A stretch of DNA of 13,896 nt, from the NCBI GenBank assembly GCA_023442085.1, contig JAEZMT010000413.1, forward strand, positions 1 to 13,896. The letters run 5' to 3'. This DNA is from Pseudomonadota bacterium (GTDB taxonomy: Bacteria > Pseudomonadota > Alphaproteobacteria > Rhizobiales > Xanthobacteraceae). The notes beneath the pieces were generated by a model that saw only the letters and a program-made list of their open reading frames with translations, ran no database searches and was not told the DNA's origin. Both the position numbers and the translations under genes were made by a program. Shown one piece after another: positions 1 through 6,291 of the stretch; the stretch's first letter is position 1, and the number at the start of each line of letters is the position of its first letter.

Positions 1-1171
1 CATCCATCGAAACTCCGCTGATTCCACACACTGTGTTGAGGACCGTTCCGACAGGAGGTGTGATCAGGCCGACCGCGTTGACCATCATGAAGATGACCCC
101 GAAGTAAACCGGATCGATGCCGGCCGCTTTGACGATCGGCATCAGGATGGGGACCAGAATGGTGATGGAGGGTGCGAAATCGAGCGCCGTGCCGACGACG
201 AAGACTGCAATAACGATCATGCCCATCAGCAGGATCGGCGAGCCGATAAATGGCTGAAGGAGACTGACGAGTTGGGCAGGCATGTTCGAAATCGTCAGCA
301 TGAAGCCGGAGATCGTGGAGGCTGCGACCAGCAGCATGATCACCGCCGTCAAGCGCCCGGCCGCGAGCAGCGCTTCATAGAGCCCCCGCATCGTCAGCTC
401 GCGATACACAAATAGTCCCACGAACATTGCATAGGCGGCCGCAACAACGCCGGCCTCGGTTGGCGTGAAGATGCCGAACCGCAGGCCCGCCAGTATGATC
501 ACCGGCATCATCAACGCCCAGCCGGCGGTCACGATAGTTCTCGGTATATCCCTGCGCGGCAGTTTGAGCCGAACCGACGCCGTCTCCTTCTTGGAGAGGA
601 ACCACCAGGCAACCATGAGACTGAGCCCCATCATCACGCCTGGCACGATTCCCGCGAAGAACAGGCCGACGATGGAAATATTTGCGGTAACGCCCAGAAT
701 GATGAACCCGACAGATGGCGGGATCACGGGCGCGATAATGCCTGTCGCCGCCATCAGGCCTGATGCTCGACCCATGTGGTAGCCGGCGTCGCGCATCAGC
801 GGGACCAGCATGACAGCGAGCGTCGCCGTATCCGCGATTGCGGAGCCGGAGACGCTGGCAAGGATGAGACCTGTGCCGATCACCACGTAGCCGAGGCCGC
901 CCCGGACGTGGCCGACCAGCGCCAATGCCACGTTCACGATGCGGCGCGAAAGGCCGCCCGCGTTCATGAGCTCGCCCGCGATGAGGAAGAAGGGGATTGC
1001 CATCAGCGGGTAGCTGTCTGCCCCATTGACCAGGCGTTGCGCCAGGATGTTGGCATCCAGATTTCCCATCAGAAGCATCATCGCAACGCCCGACAGCATC
1101 AGGGCGAATGCGATGGGAATCCCGATGCCCATCGCACCGAGGAGCGAGGCGACGAATACCAGGCCGGTCAT
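1..1171 (-). CDS. TRAP transporter large permease, DctM family (3' end cut by window edge)
   Basis: Membrane permease that moves an organic anion (typically a carboxylate or keto acid) with a sodium gradient, working with a DctQ subunit and a periplasmic binding protein. Reading the minus strand from an ATG at 1171 gives 390 uninterrupted codons to the window edge; family members are about 425-430 residues, so roughly 35-40 residues are missing at the C-terminus. Visible family features are the hydrophobic start MTGLVFVASLLGAMGIGIPI, the IPFFLIAGELMNAGGLSRRI segment, SVSGSAIADTATLAVMLVPL, a PPS turn after IIAPVI, and GLITPPVGTVLNTVCGIS near the end. Nearly the whole chain is transmembrane helix. 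The ATG overlaps the stop of the upstream DctQ gene (ATGA), so the two are translationally coupled. The substrate cannot be told from sequence. Confidence 0.95.
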   Translation of the reverse strand, partial: MTGLVFVASLLGAMGIGIPIAFALMLSGVAMMLLMGNLDANILAQRLVNGADSYPLMAIPFFLIAGELMNAGGLSRRIVNVALALVGHVRGGLGYVVIGTGLILASVSGSAIADTATLAVMLVPLMRDAGYHMGRASGLMAATGIIAPVIPPSVGFIILGVTANISIVGLFFAGIVPGVMMGLSLMVAWWFLSKKETASVRLKLPRRDIPRTIVTAGWALMMPVIILAGLRFGIFTPTEAGVVAAAYAMFVGLFVYRELTMRGLYEALLAAGRLTAVIMLLVAASTISGFMLTISNMPAQLVSLLQPFIGSPILLMGMIVIAVFVVGTALDFAPSITILVPILMPIVKAAGIDPVYFGVIFMMVNAVGLITPPVGTVLNTVCGISGVSMD

Positions 1172-1713
1172 GGCGTTTCCTCCGAAGTGCGCGGGGGAAC
1201 CACGACCGGCAGGGGCTCAACATGCTCCACCCCCGACCAGGGGGCCGGCAGGATGCCGCGCAGCGAGCGCCACAGATCAAGTAGAAGAACGAGGGCCATC
1301 AGGATCGCAGCGACGAAACCCGCTGCATAGATGGCGCCGACGGGAATCCCAGACAGGGCCTGGACGTTGCTCCACTCGATGAGAGTCAGCGACCAGCTGC
1401 CCTCGCCCATGAGCCAGCAGCACCACAGCATCAGGGCGTAGGAAGCAAGAAAGCAGACCCAACGCATCCTTGGAGGCAAGCGGACGACCAGGGACTCGAC
1501 GCCAAGATGCGCGCCCCTGGCCAGAGCAACCACGGATCCCATGAAGATGACCCAGACGAGGACGACACGGGACACTTCAACTGCAAACGGAATGCCTGAG
1601 CTGAAACCATAGCGCAGCACGACGTTTGTAAATATCAGGAGGCTGATGACTGCCATCCCGATGACGATGAAGACGTCAAAGGCCTTGAATAGCCAGTGCA
1701 ACGCTGAAGACAT
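1168..1713 (-). CDS. TRAP transporter small permease, DctQ family
   Basis: Small four-helix membrane subunit that partners the DctM permease. The 181-residue product has hydrophobic segments at about residues 12-33, 47-65, 86-105 and 124-147. It carries the family's conserved block NVVLRYGFSSGIPFAVEVSR followed by a VWVIFMGSVVALARGAHLGV segment, equivalent to the usual NxxxRYxF...E(L/V)xR and ARxG(A/E)H. The C-terminal tail is charged and proline-rich. The gene starts at an ATG at 1713 with only a weak ribosome-binding site (GTGAGCGG), and its stop overlaps the DctM start. A binding protein gene normally sits upstream in this family, but none is found between here and 3211; it may lie beyond the left edge. 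Confidence 0.9.
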   Translation of the reverse strand: MSSALHWLFKAFDVFIVIGMAVISLLIFTNVVLRYGFSSGIPFAVEVSRVVLVWVIFMGSVVALARGAHLGVESLVVRLPPRMRWVCFLASYALMLWCCWLMGEGSWSLTLIEWSNVQALSGIPVGAIYAAGFVAAILMALVLLLDLWRSLRGILPAPWSGVEHVEPLPVVVPPRTSEETP

Positions 1714-1720
1714 GGCCGCT

Positions 1721-1743
1721 CACAAAGGTTGTGCGCGCATGCG
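1721..1743. promoter_or_regulatory. Inverted repeat and adjacent palindrome just upstream of the DctQ gene
   Basis: CACAA-AGG-TTGTG (1721-1733) is a perfect 5-base inverted repeat 8 bases upstream of the DctQ start. Directly behind it is the perfect 8-base palindrome CGCATGCG (1736-1743). The position between any promoter and the start codon would suit an operator or a leader-RNA structure. No convincing -35/-10 pair was found in the 190 bases up to the DUF1330 gene. The half-sites are short, so chance is possible. Confidence 0.3.
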
Positions 1744-1863
1744 GCTCGCGCCGCACTCCAACGAGGGTCCGGAGATTTGAGCCGAGCACGTCCAGCGGGC
1801 TGGGTGGGTAAAGCTCGCCTAAACTATCCGATCGAACTGCGCGCGAGGTAGAGGTAACCGTTT

Positions 1864-1884
1864 CTCCTGCCGGTATGGCAGGAG
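1864..1884 (-). terminator. Stem-loop after the DUF1330 gene (possible terminator)
   Basis: CTCCTGCC (1864-1871) and GGCAGGAG (1877-1884) form a perfect 8-bp stem with a 5-base loop, about 20 bases past the stop of the minus-strand DUF1330 gene. Read on the minus strand it is followed by AAACGG and not by a U run, so it is not a canonical intrinsic terminator. It may stabilise the transcript 3' end or attenuate read-through into the TRAP genes. Confidence 0.4.
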
Positions 1885-1906
1885 GCCCCAGGCAATTCGT
1901 CCGGTG

Positions 1907-2197
1907 TCAGACACCTTCCACCACGGCCAGATGCACCTTGGCGTGCTTCTGTCGGGCCTCGATAGCCCTCTGATACTCGGGCGAGTTGTAGCAGGCGAGG
2001 GCGGTGTCGTAATCCTTGAATTCGATTACTGCGAGGCGGTTCGCGTCAGGGCCTTCCATAACCTGGCTCTGTCCGGCGCGAACGACAAAGGTCGCGCCGT
2101 ATTTGTCGAACGCCGCCTTGTTCAACGCAATGTATTCTTTGTAACCCTCATGGTTTGCAATATCGACCATTGCAACCCAGTAGCCTTTCTTGGTCAT
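1907..2197 (-). CDS. DUF1330 family protein (small dimeric alpha/beta-barrel type)
   Basis: Ninety-six-residue cytoplasmic protein beginning MTKKGYWVAMVDIANHEGY, with the family's later blocks FVVRAGQSQVMEGPDANRL and AVIEFKDYDTALACYNSPEY. DUF1330 proteins have a ferredoxin-like dimeric fold; no reaction is firmly assigned to the family, though members often sit in catabolic clusters. The start at 2197 is chosen over an upstream in-frame ATG at 2260 because GGGAGGA lies a few bases before it and the family normally begins at the GYW(V/I)A strand. Its neighbours are TRAP genes on the same strand and a divergent IclR regulator, so it is probably part of the IclR-controlled unit. The function is unknown. 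Confidence 0.88.
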   Translation of the reverse strand: MTKKGYWVAMVDIANHEGYKEYIALNKAAFDKYGATFVVRAGQSQVMEGPDANRLAVIEFKDYDTALACYNSPEYQRAIEARQKHAKVHLAVVEGV

Positions 2198-2330
2198 TTG
2201 CTTCCTCCCAGCATGAACTTCCCGCCATCTCTTACGGACGGCGTGGAAGCCTCTAACCATTCACATTCAGCGTTGAGAGTTTGTCGTTGAACCTCCCCGA
2301 CCGCGGGGCTAGAACCGACGAAGAGTTCTG

Positions 2331-2364
2331 ACTACAATGTGGACACTCTGCCCAAATTTGTAGT
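2331..2364. promoter_or_regulatory. Inverted repeat in the DUF1330/IclR divergent region (candidate IclR operator)
   Basis: ACTACAA at 2331-2337 is the exact reverse complement of TTGTAGT at 2358-2364, with a 20-base spacer. That puts equivalent points about 27 bases apart, or two and a half helical turns. If the regulator starts at GTG 2402, the repeat lies wholly in the 204-base divergent intergenic region, as expected of an autoregulatory IclR-type operator. A weaker 5-bp hairpin (CCCCG/CGGGG) lies at 2295-2308. Binding is inference. Confidence 0.35.
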
Positions 2365-2401
2365 GCCGCCATGGTCCGATGTCAAGTTGCGAGGTATTTC
2401 C

Positions 2402-3211
2402 GTGACCCAGAATGAGCTGCAGGGCGAGGGCGATGGTGGAGCGCCACATCATGTGCAGGGCGCCGCCTCGTTCTCGAAGTTCATGGCGGTGCTGCAGATC
2501 ATCGCCGAGGCCCCGGGGACGCTGAACATTGCGCAGCTGACAAAGCGCGCGCCGTTTCCGCGGGGGACGGTCTACCGCCTCGTTTCGGCGCTCATGGCGG
2601 AGGGGCTCGTCACGCAGGCCGGAGAAAATGGAACGTTTCGTCTGGGCCCACGTCTTCTGCAGTTTGCTGCAAAGACGTGGGAGGATTCCGACTTGCGGAC
2701 GATCGCAAGGGATTTTCTGGTTTCGCTTCGCGACGCGACGGACGAGGCCGTGCATCTTGCGGTGCCGAGCAATAACCGGATGGTCTACATAGACAAGTTG
2801 GTGGGCTCCAACAGGGTGCAGATGAAAACCAGTATCGGCGGCCAGGTGGAACTGCACTCCACGTCCGTCGGAAAGGCGTGGCTGTCCGGGCTGCCGCAGC
2901 AACGGCTCCTGGACGTTCTCAAGGGCCTTGAGCTGAGGCGCCACACTGCCAAGACGTTCACGACACCCACAGCGCTGTTAGAGGAATTGAAGCGGGCGCG
3001 AGAGCAGGGGTTTGCGTTCGACGACGAGGAAAACGAACCGGACATCCGCTGTTTCGGTAGCCCGATCTTCAATCGATCCCGGGAGCCGGTAGGTGCGGTG
3101 AGTATCAGTATGCCGGTGTACCGGCACGATGAGCGGCGCCACGAACTCTGCGGAAGGCTGGTGCGTGAAACGGCGCAACGGATCAGCGCCGAATTGTCCA
3201 GGATGCTCTAG
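2402..3211 (+). CDS. IclR family transcriptional regulator
   Basis: Cytoplasmic one-component DNA-binding regulator. From the chosen start it is 269 residues. The N-terminal winged helix is at about residues 23-82 (FSKFMAVLQIIAEAPGTLNI, then the recognition segment PFPRGTVYRLVSALMAEGLV). A linking helix is followed by the effector-binding IclR domain from about 95 to 268, with RMVYIDKLVGSNRVQMKT, the conserved LHSTSVGKAWLSGLP block and GSPIFNRSREPVGAVSISMP. The start is set at GTG 2402 because GAGGT lies 6 bases before it, the helix-turn-helix then begins at the usual distance, and an inverted repeat is left upstream. An ATG at 2339 would add 21 residues. Divergence from the DUF1330 and TRAP genes suggests it controls them in response to a carboxylate-type effector. 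Confidence 0.93.
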   Translation: MTQNELQGEGDGGAPHHVQGAASFSKFMAVLQIIAEAPGTLNIAQLTKRAPFPRGTVYRLVSALMAEGLVTQAGENGTFRLGPRLLQFAAKTWEDSDLRTIARDFLVSLRDATDEAVHLAVPSNNRMVYIDKLVGSNRVQMKTSIGGQVELHSTSVGKAWLSGLPQQRLLDVLKGLELRRHTAKTFTTPTALLEELKRAREQGFAFDDEENEPDIRCFGSPIFNRSREPVGAVSISMPVYRHDERRHELCGRLVRETAQRISAELSRML

Positions 3212-3555
3212 CCCCTGTCCGCTCCTGGTGCGCAGCACGACACCGGGTCGACCTTGTCTCGGCCGTCCCCCTCATCAAGCCCGCCGCCGTCGGGGGCACT
3301 TCGACGGATGCTGTCACCACAAGCACATGATTTTTCGCCATGAAGGCGCAATGATCTATTGAGCAAAGAAAATTGTGACGTTTGACCGGGGAAGATTGCG
3401 ATGATGGGTACCACAACGCATCTCCCTCGTACTGACATAGGCGGGGATAGAAGCGGGGCGTCCAGGGGCGCTCACGGCAATTGATATGCGCACGACGGGC
3501 CGATTCATTGGTACTATAGTTAGACTGAAAATGATCACATGGGGTGCGTGGCCAG
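3212..3555. other. 344-base intergenic region between the IclR and tandem-HxlR genes
   Basis: No credible gene on either strand; the open frames here lack family features and good ribosome sites. The section from about 3325 to 3400 is clearly AT-richer than its surroundings. Small inverted repeats such as CGCC-ATGAA-GGCG (3337-3349) are too short to call. The right end holds the probable promoter and operator of the HxlR gene, listed separately. No convincing terminator for the IclR gene was found: CCCCC/GGGGG near 3270-3297 would need a loop of about 20 bases. Confidence 0.6.
3513..3530 (+). promoter_or_regulatory. Candidate promoter and autoregulatory operator of the tandem-HxlR gene
   Basis: TATAGT at 3515-3520 matches the -10 consensus at five of six positions and lies within the palindrome ACTATAGT (3513-3520); no good -35 is present at 17 bases. 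The next ten bases, TAGACTGAAA (3521-3530), would overlap the transcription start and are found again, in reverse orientation, in front of the thioesterase operon (6163-6172). A repressor bound here would block its own gene. The assignment to HxlR is inference from the shared sequence and position. Confidence 0.4.
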
Positions 3556-4713
3556 ATGCCGAATGAGAAGCGTGCGGGCCCTGGAGCGAATGCGAAGACC
3601 GCATCCAGGAGCCAGGCGGTGCCTCAATTGTTTGAACGCAACTGCTCGGTCGGACGCACGATCTCCATCATGTCGGATGCGTGGAGCTTCCTCGTCATCC
3701 GCGAGGCGTTCTTCGGCGCGCAGCGGTTTGAACAGTTCCGGACCGCGCTCGGGCTGCCGCGCGGCACCTTGGCGGAACGGCTGAAGCGCCTCACCGTACG
3801 CGGCATTTTTCGCCAGGTGCACTATTCCGCAAACTCAAGCCGGGCCGAATATCATCTCACGCGCTGTGGAATGGAGCTGTATCCGAGCTTCGTCGCGCTG
3901 ATCCGCTTTGGCGACCGATGGCTGTCGGGGCCGGAAGGGCCGCCGCTGCGCCTGATCCACGCCACATGCGGCGCGGAGTGCGAGCCCTATGTGGCCTGTT
4001 CCCACTGCCTCGGCGAGGTGAAGGCGAACCGCGTGCGCTACCGCGACGGACCGGGCGCCGGCCGCACTCCGGTGGAACCGGCCAAGCGGGCGCGGCGGAC
4101 GGCGGAATCCGCAAGCTTCTCGCGCGGGCGCCCGAGTTCGGTGTCTCGGTCGCTGGAAATCATCGGCGACCGCTGGAGCTTCCTCATCCTGCGCGAGGCA
4201 TTCTTCGGCGTGCGGCGCTTCGACCAAATGCAGACCGAGCTGCGGATCGCGCCCAACATTCTCACCGAACGGCTCGGACGGCTGGTCACGCGCGGGGTGT
4301 TTGCGAGGGTCAAGTATCAGGATCTGCCTGAGCGCTACGAATATCGGCTCACCGAAATGGGCAAGGATCTCTACGGGGCATTCATCACCATGGGCGCGTG
4401 GGGCGACCGATGGCTTTCAGCCGGGGATCCCCCGCTGGTCCTCACGCATCTCGATTGCGGGCACGATTTTTCGGCGGTGGTGGTTTGTGACAAATGCCGC
4501 AAGCCCATCGAGGCGCCGGACATGCGCTACCGCCTCAATTACGATCCGGCGCAATATGGCGCGCCTTTCGCCGGAGATCGCACGGTGGATATTCTGGTGC
4601 CGGGAGCGCCTGCTCCGGATGCGTCCGGCCAAGTTCGGGCGGAAGAGGGTGAGGCCAGGCTGGGGAAGCAGGCAGCGCCTCGTCGGCGCCGCCCGGCAAC
4701 CGCTACTTCTTGA
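3556..4713 (+). CDS. Tandem-domain HxlR family winged-helix regulator with two Cys/His clusters
   Basis: A 385-residue regulator built of two copies of the roughly 110-residue HxlR DNA-binding unit. Copy 1 (about 30-130) has SIMSDAWSFLVIREAFFG and copy 2 (about 194-293) has EIIGDRWSFLILREAFFG. Equivalent residues are 163-164 apart. Each copy is followed by H-x2-C-x9-C-x2-C: H135, C138, C148, C151 and H298, C301, C311, C314. This looks like a small zinc-ribbon-like site. The cysteine that often precedes the first HxlR helix is present in copy 1 (C30) but is serine in copy 2 (S194). Single HxlR proteins act as dimers; here one chain could supply both wings. The start ATG 3556 is preferred over GTG 3544 (four residues longer); neither has a strong ribosome site. 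The C-terminal tail is basic. The 3' end overlaps the convergent binding-protein gene by 11 bases. It probably controls the flanking catabolic operon. Confidence 0.9.
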   Translation: MPNEKRAGPGANAKTASRSQAVPQLFERNCSVGRTISIMSDAWSFLVIREAFFGAQRFEQFRTALGLPRGTLAERLKRLTVRGIFRQVHYSANSSRAEYHLTRCGMELYPSFVALIRFGDRWLSGPEGPPLRLIHATCGAECEPYVACSHCLGEVKANRVRYRDGPGAGRTPVEPAKRARRTAESASFSRGRPSSVSRSLEIIGDRWSFLILREAFFGVRRFDQMQTELRIAPNILTERLGRLVTRGVFARVKYQDLPERYEYRLTEMGKDLYGAFITMGAWGDRWLSAGDPPLVLTHLDCGHDFSAVVVCDKCRKPIEAPDMRYRLNYDPAQYGAPFAGDRTVDILVPGAPAPDASGQVRAEEGEARLGKQAAPRRRRPATATS

Positions 4714-5944
4714 TCAGCGGGCACTGGCTCTGGGACAGCGGGCGGAAGGCCTGCTCGCCCGGAATGACCTGCACCAGCTTATAGTAGTCCCACGGCCCCT
4801 TCGATTCCGAAGGGCTCTTCACCTGGTAGACGTACATGTCGTGGATGAAGCGGCCATCGGCGCGGATGTAGCCGTTCTTGGCGAAGAAGTCGTTGACCTT
4901 CATCTCGCGCATCTTGGCCATGACGGCCTGTGCTTCGTCGGTGCCGGCTGCTTCGACGGCCTTGAGATAATGCAAGGTGGAGGAATAGTCGCCCGCATCG
5001 CCCATGTGCGGCTTGCGGCCCATGCGCGCCTCGAAGCGCTTGGAGAAGGCGCGGGTCTCGTCGTCGCGGTCCCAGTAGAAGGCATTGGTGAGTACCAGGC
5101 CCTGGGCATTCTCAAGGCCCATGGAGTGGATGTCGGAGATCCACACCAGAAGCCCCGCGAGGGACTGCTTGCCGGACTGCCCCAGCCCGAAATCGTGCGC
5201 GGCCTTCACGGCATTGATGAACACGGTTCCGGAGCCGGCCACCGCGATCACGTCCGCGCCCGACCCCTGCGCCTGAAGCATGAAGGAACCGTGGTCGAGG
5301 GTGTTGATGGGGTAGCGCACCGAGCCCACCACGTTGCCTCCGCCCGCCTTCACCACCGACGCGGTGTCGGCCTCCAGAGCATGGCCGAAGGCGTAGTCCG
5401 CGGTCAGGAAGAACCAGTTCTTCTTGCCCTGCTTGATGAGCGCATTTCCGGTGCCGACGGCCAGCGCGTAGGTGTCGTAGGCGTAGTGGATCGAGTTTGG
5501 CGTGCACATGTCGCCGGTGAGCCTGGAAGAGCCCGAGCCGTTGATGATGGCGATGCCGTTCTTCTCCTTCGCCACGCCGGCGACACCGATGGCCACGGCC
5601 GAATTGATCAGGTTGGCGATCATGTCGACCTTGTCCACGTCGAACCATTCCTTCGCCTTGGCAATGGCGACTTCGGTCTTGTTCTGGTGGTCGGCGACAA
5701 TGACCTCGATGGGCTTGCCGAGGACCTTCCCGCCGAAGTCCTCCACGGCCATCTTCACCGCCGTGACGGATCCCTCGCCCGATTCGTGGGAAAACTGACC
5801 GGACATGTCGGTGAGAACGCCGATCTTCACCAAGTCATTGGAAATCTTGGCGGCCGCGGGCGGTGCCGCGGGGCTCTGAGCATAGGCCGGCAGCGACATG
5901 GCGAACGCGGCGCAGATCGTCGCCACGTGTGCAATTCTGGACAT
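4703..5944 (-). CDS. ABC transporter periplasmic substrate-binding protein (branched-chain amino acid / LivJ-like, Peripla_BP_6)
   Basis: A 413-residue exported protein. The N-terminus MSRIAHVATICAAFAMSLPA then YAQ is a Sec signal peptide, with likely cleavage after AYA or AYAQ. The mature protein has the type I binding fold of LivJ-like proteins: VKIGVLTDMSGQFSHESGEG opening strand, AVKMAVEDFGGKVLGKPIEV, then WFFLTADYAFGHALEADT and GGNVVGSVRYPINTLDHGSF in the second lobe. This subgroup is common beside aromatic and aliphatic acid catabolic genes. The start has a strong AGGAGG site. No LivHMGF permease or ATPase gene lies in the window, so it must share or borrow a transporter, or the rest lies elsewhere. 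It is divergent from the thioesterase operon and convergent with the HxlR gene, so it probably belongs to the same regulon. The ligand is unknown. Confidence 0.93.
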   Translation of the reverse strand: MSRIAHVATICAAFAMSLPAYAQSPAAPPAAAKISNDLVKIGVLTDMSGQFSHESGEGSVTAVKMAVEDFGGKVLGKPIEVIVADHQNKTEVAIAKAKEWFDVDKVDMIANLINSAVAIGVAGVAKEKNGIAIINGSGSSRLTGDMCTPNSIHYAYDTYALAVGTGNALIKQGKKNWFFLTADYAFGHALEADTASVVKAGGGNVVGSVRYPINTLDHGSFMLQAQGSGADVIAVAGSGTVFINAVKAAHDFGLGQSGKQSLAGLLVWISDIHSMGLENAQGLVLTNAFYWDRDDETRAFSKRFEARMGRKPHMGDAGDYSSTLHYLKAVEAAGTDEAQAVMAKMREMKVNDFFAKNGYIRADGRFIHDMYVYQVKSPSESKGPWDYYKLVQVIPGEQAFRPLSQSQCPLIKK

Positions 5945-6049
5945 CCGTCTTCCTCCTGCGTGATCCGGCGCGCCTTTCCGGCTTAGCGTCCGGCTGGTCT
6001 GTCCCTGCGCCGACTGATTTCTTTCATAACTGGACGTTTCAATTGCCGC

Positions 6050-6065
6050 ATATCGGTGGCGATAT
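6050..6065. promoter_or_regulatory. Perfect inverted repeat ATATCG-GTGG-CGATAT
   Basis: Two 6-base half-sites separated by 4 bases, about 105 bases upstream of the binding-protein start and about 230 upstream of the thioesterase start. It is a plausible operator for either gene. Its sequence differs from the TAGACTGAAA element, so if real it may serve a different regulator. Confidence 0.35.
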
Positions 6066-6149
6066 CCCGCAATGCAGTATGGACCAGCGCTTGCTGCGGG
6101 AAATGCTGTCGAAGGCCGGGCAATTTGTCCCGTGTCGGTCGGTGCGACG

Positions 6150-6192
6150 TTGACAACAGCACTTTCAGTCTATTAATGCAAGTTACAAGTTG
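6150..6192 (+). promoter_or_regulatory. Candidate promoter of the thioesterase-to-ligase operon with overlapping HxlR-type site
   Basis: TTGACA at 6150-6155 is a perfect -35; TATTAA at 6171-6176 matches the -10 at four of six positions with a short 15-base spacer. The reverse complement of TAGACTGAAA lies in the spacer (6163-6172) and is the same 10-mer as upstream of the HxlR gene. Downstream is a tandem heptamer CAAGTTA CAAGTTG (6179-6192). This layout suits repression by a protein bound between or over the promoter boxes. The poor spacing also leaves room for an activator. The first gene starts about 115 bases downstream. Confidence 0.42.
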
Positions 6193-6291
6193 ATCGGCGG
6201 ATCCGATTGCCGCGGCCGTGGTCGGGCAGGGCGGGTGCCGGTCAAGGCTGCTGGTGCCCGTCCGCGGGCCGTCCTTTAAGGGAGGCGTGAG

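Larger units (their letters stand above)
5945..6291. other. 347-base divergent control region between the binding-protein gene and the catabolic operon
   Basis: No credible gene. It must hold the promoters of both the minus-strand binding-protein gene and the plus-strand thioesterase operon. Seen in it are the inverted repeat at 6050-6065, a TTGACA promoter-like element with the shared motif at 6150-6176, and a tandem heptamer CAAGTTA/CAAGTTG at 6179-6192. The stretch 6010-6190 is AT-richer than the coding DNA around it, as expected of a regulatory region. The operon leader from 6193 to 6291 is GC-rich and ends in the ribosome site GGGAGG. Confidence 0.65.

Noticed and set aside
375..1280. 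Minus-strand 301-codon frame in the permease region
   Set aside because: Another minus-strand frame here gives an uninterrupted, motif-perfect DctM permease; this one is Arg/Pro/Gly-rich noise.
3270..3297. CCCCC/GGGGG as a terminator for the IclR gene
   Set aside because: The loop would be about 20 bases, the stem does not extend and no T run follows.
3356..3604. Small minus-strand open frame in the 3212-3555 gap
   Set aside because: No ribosome site, no family features, and it overlaps the HxlR promoter and start.
4301..5986. Plus-strand 561-codon frame opposite the binding-protein gene
   Set aside because: The opposite strand carries a signal peptide and a full LivJ-type fold; this frame shows low-complexity His/Gly/Val/Leu composition only.
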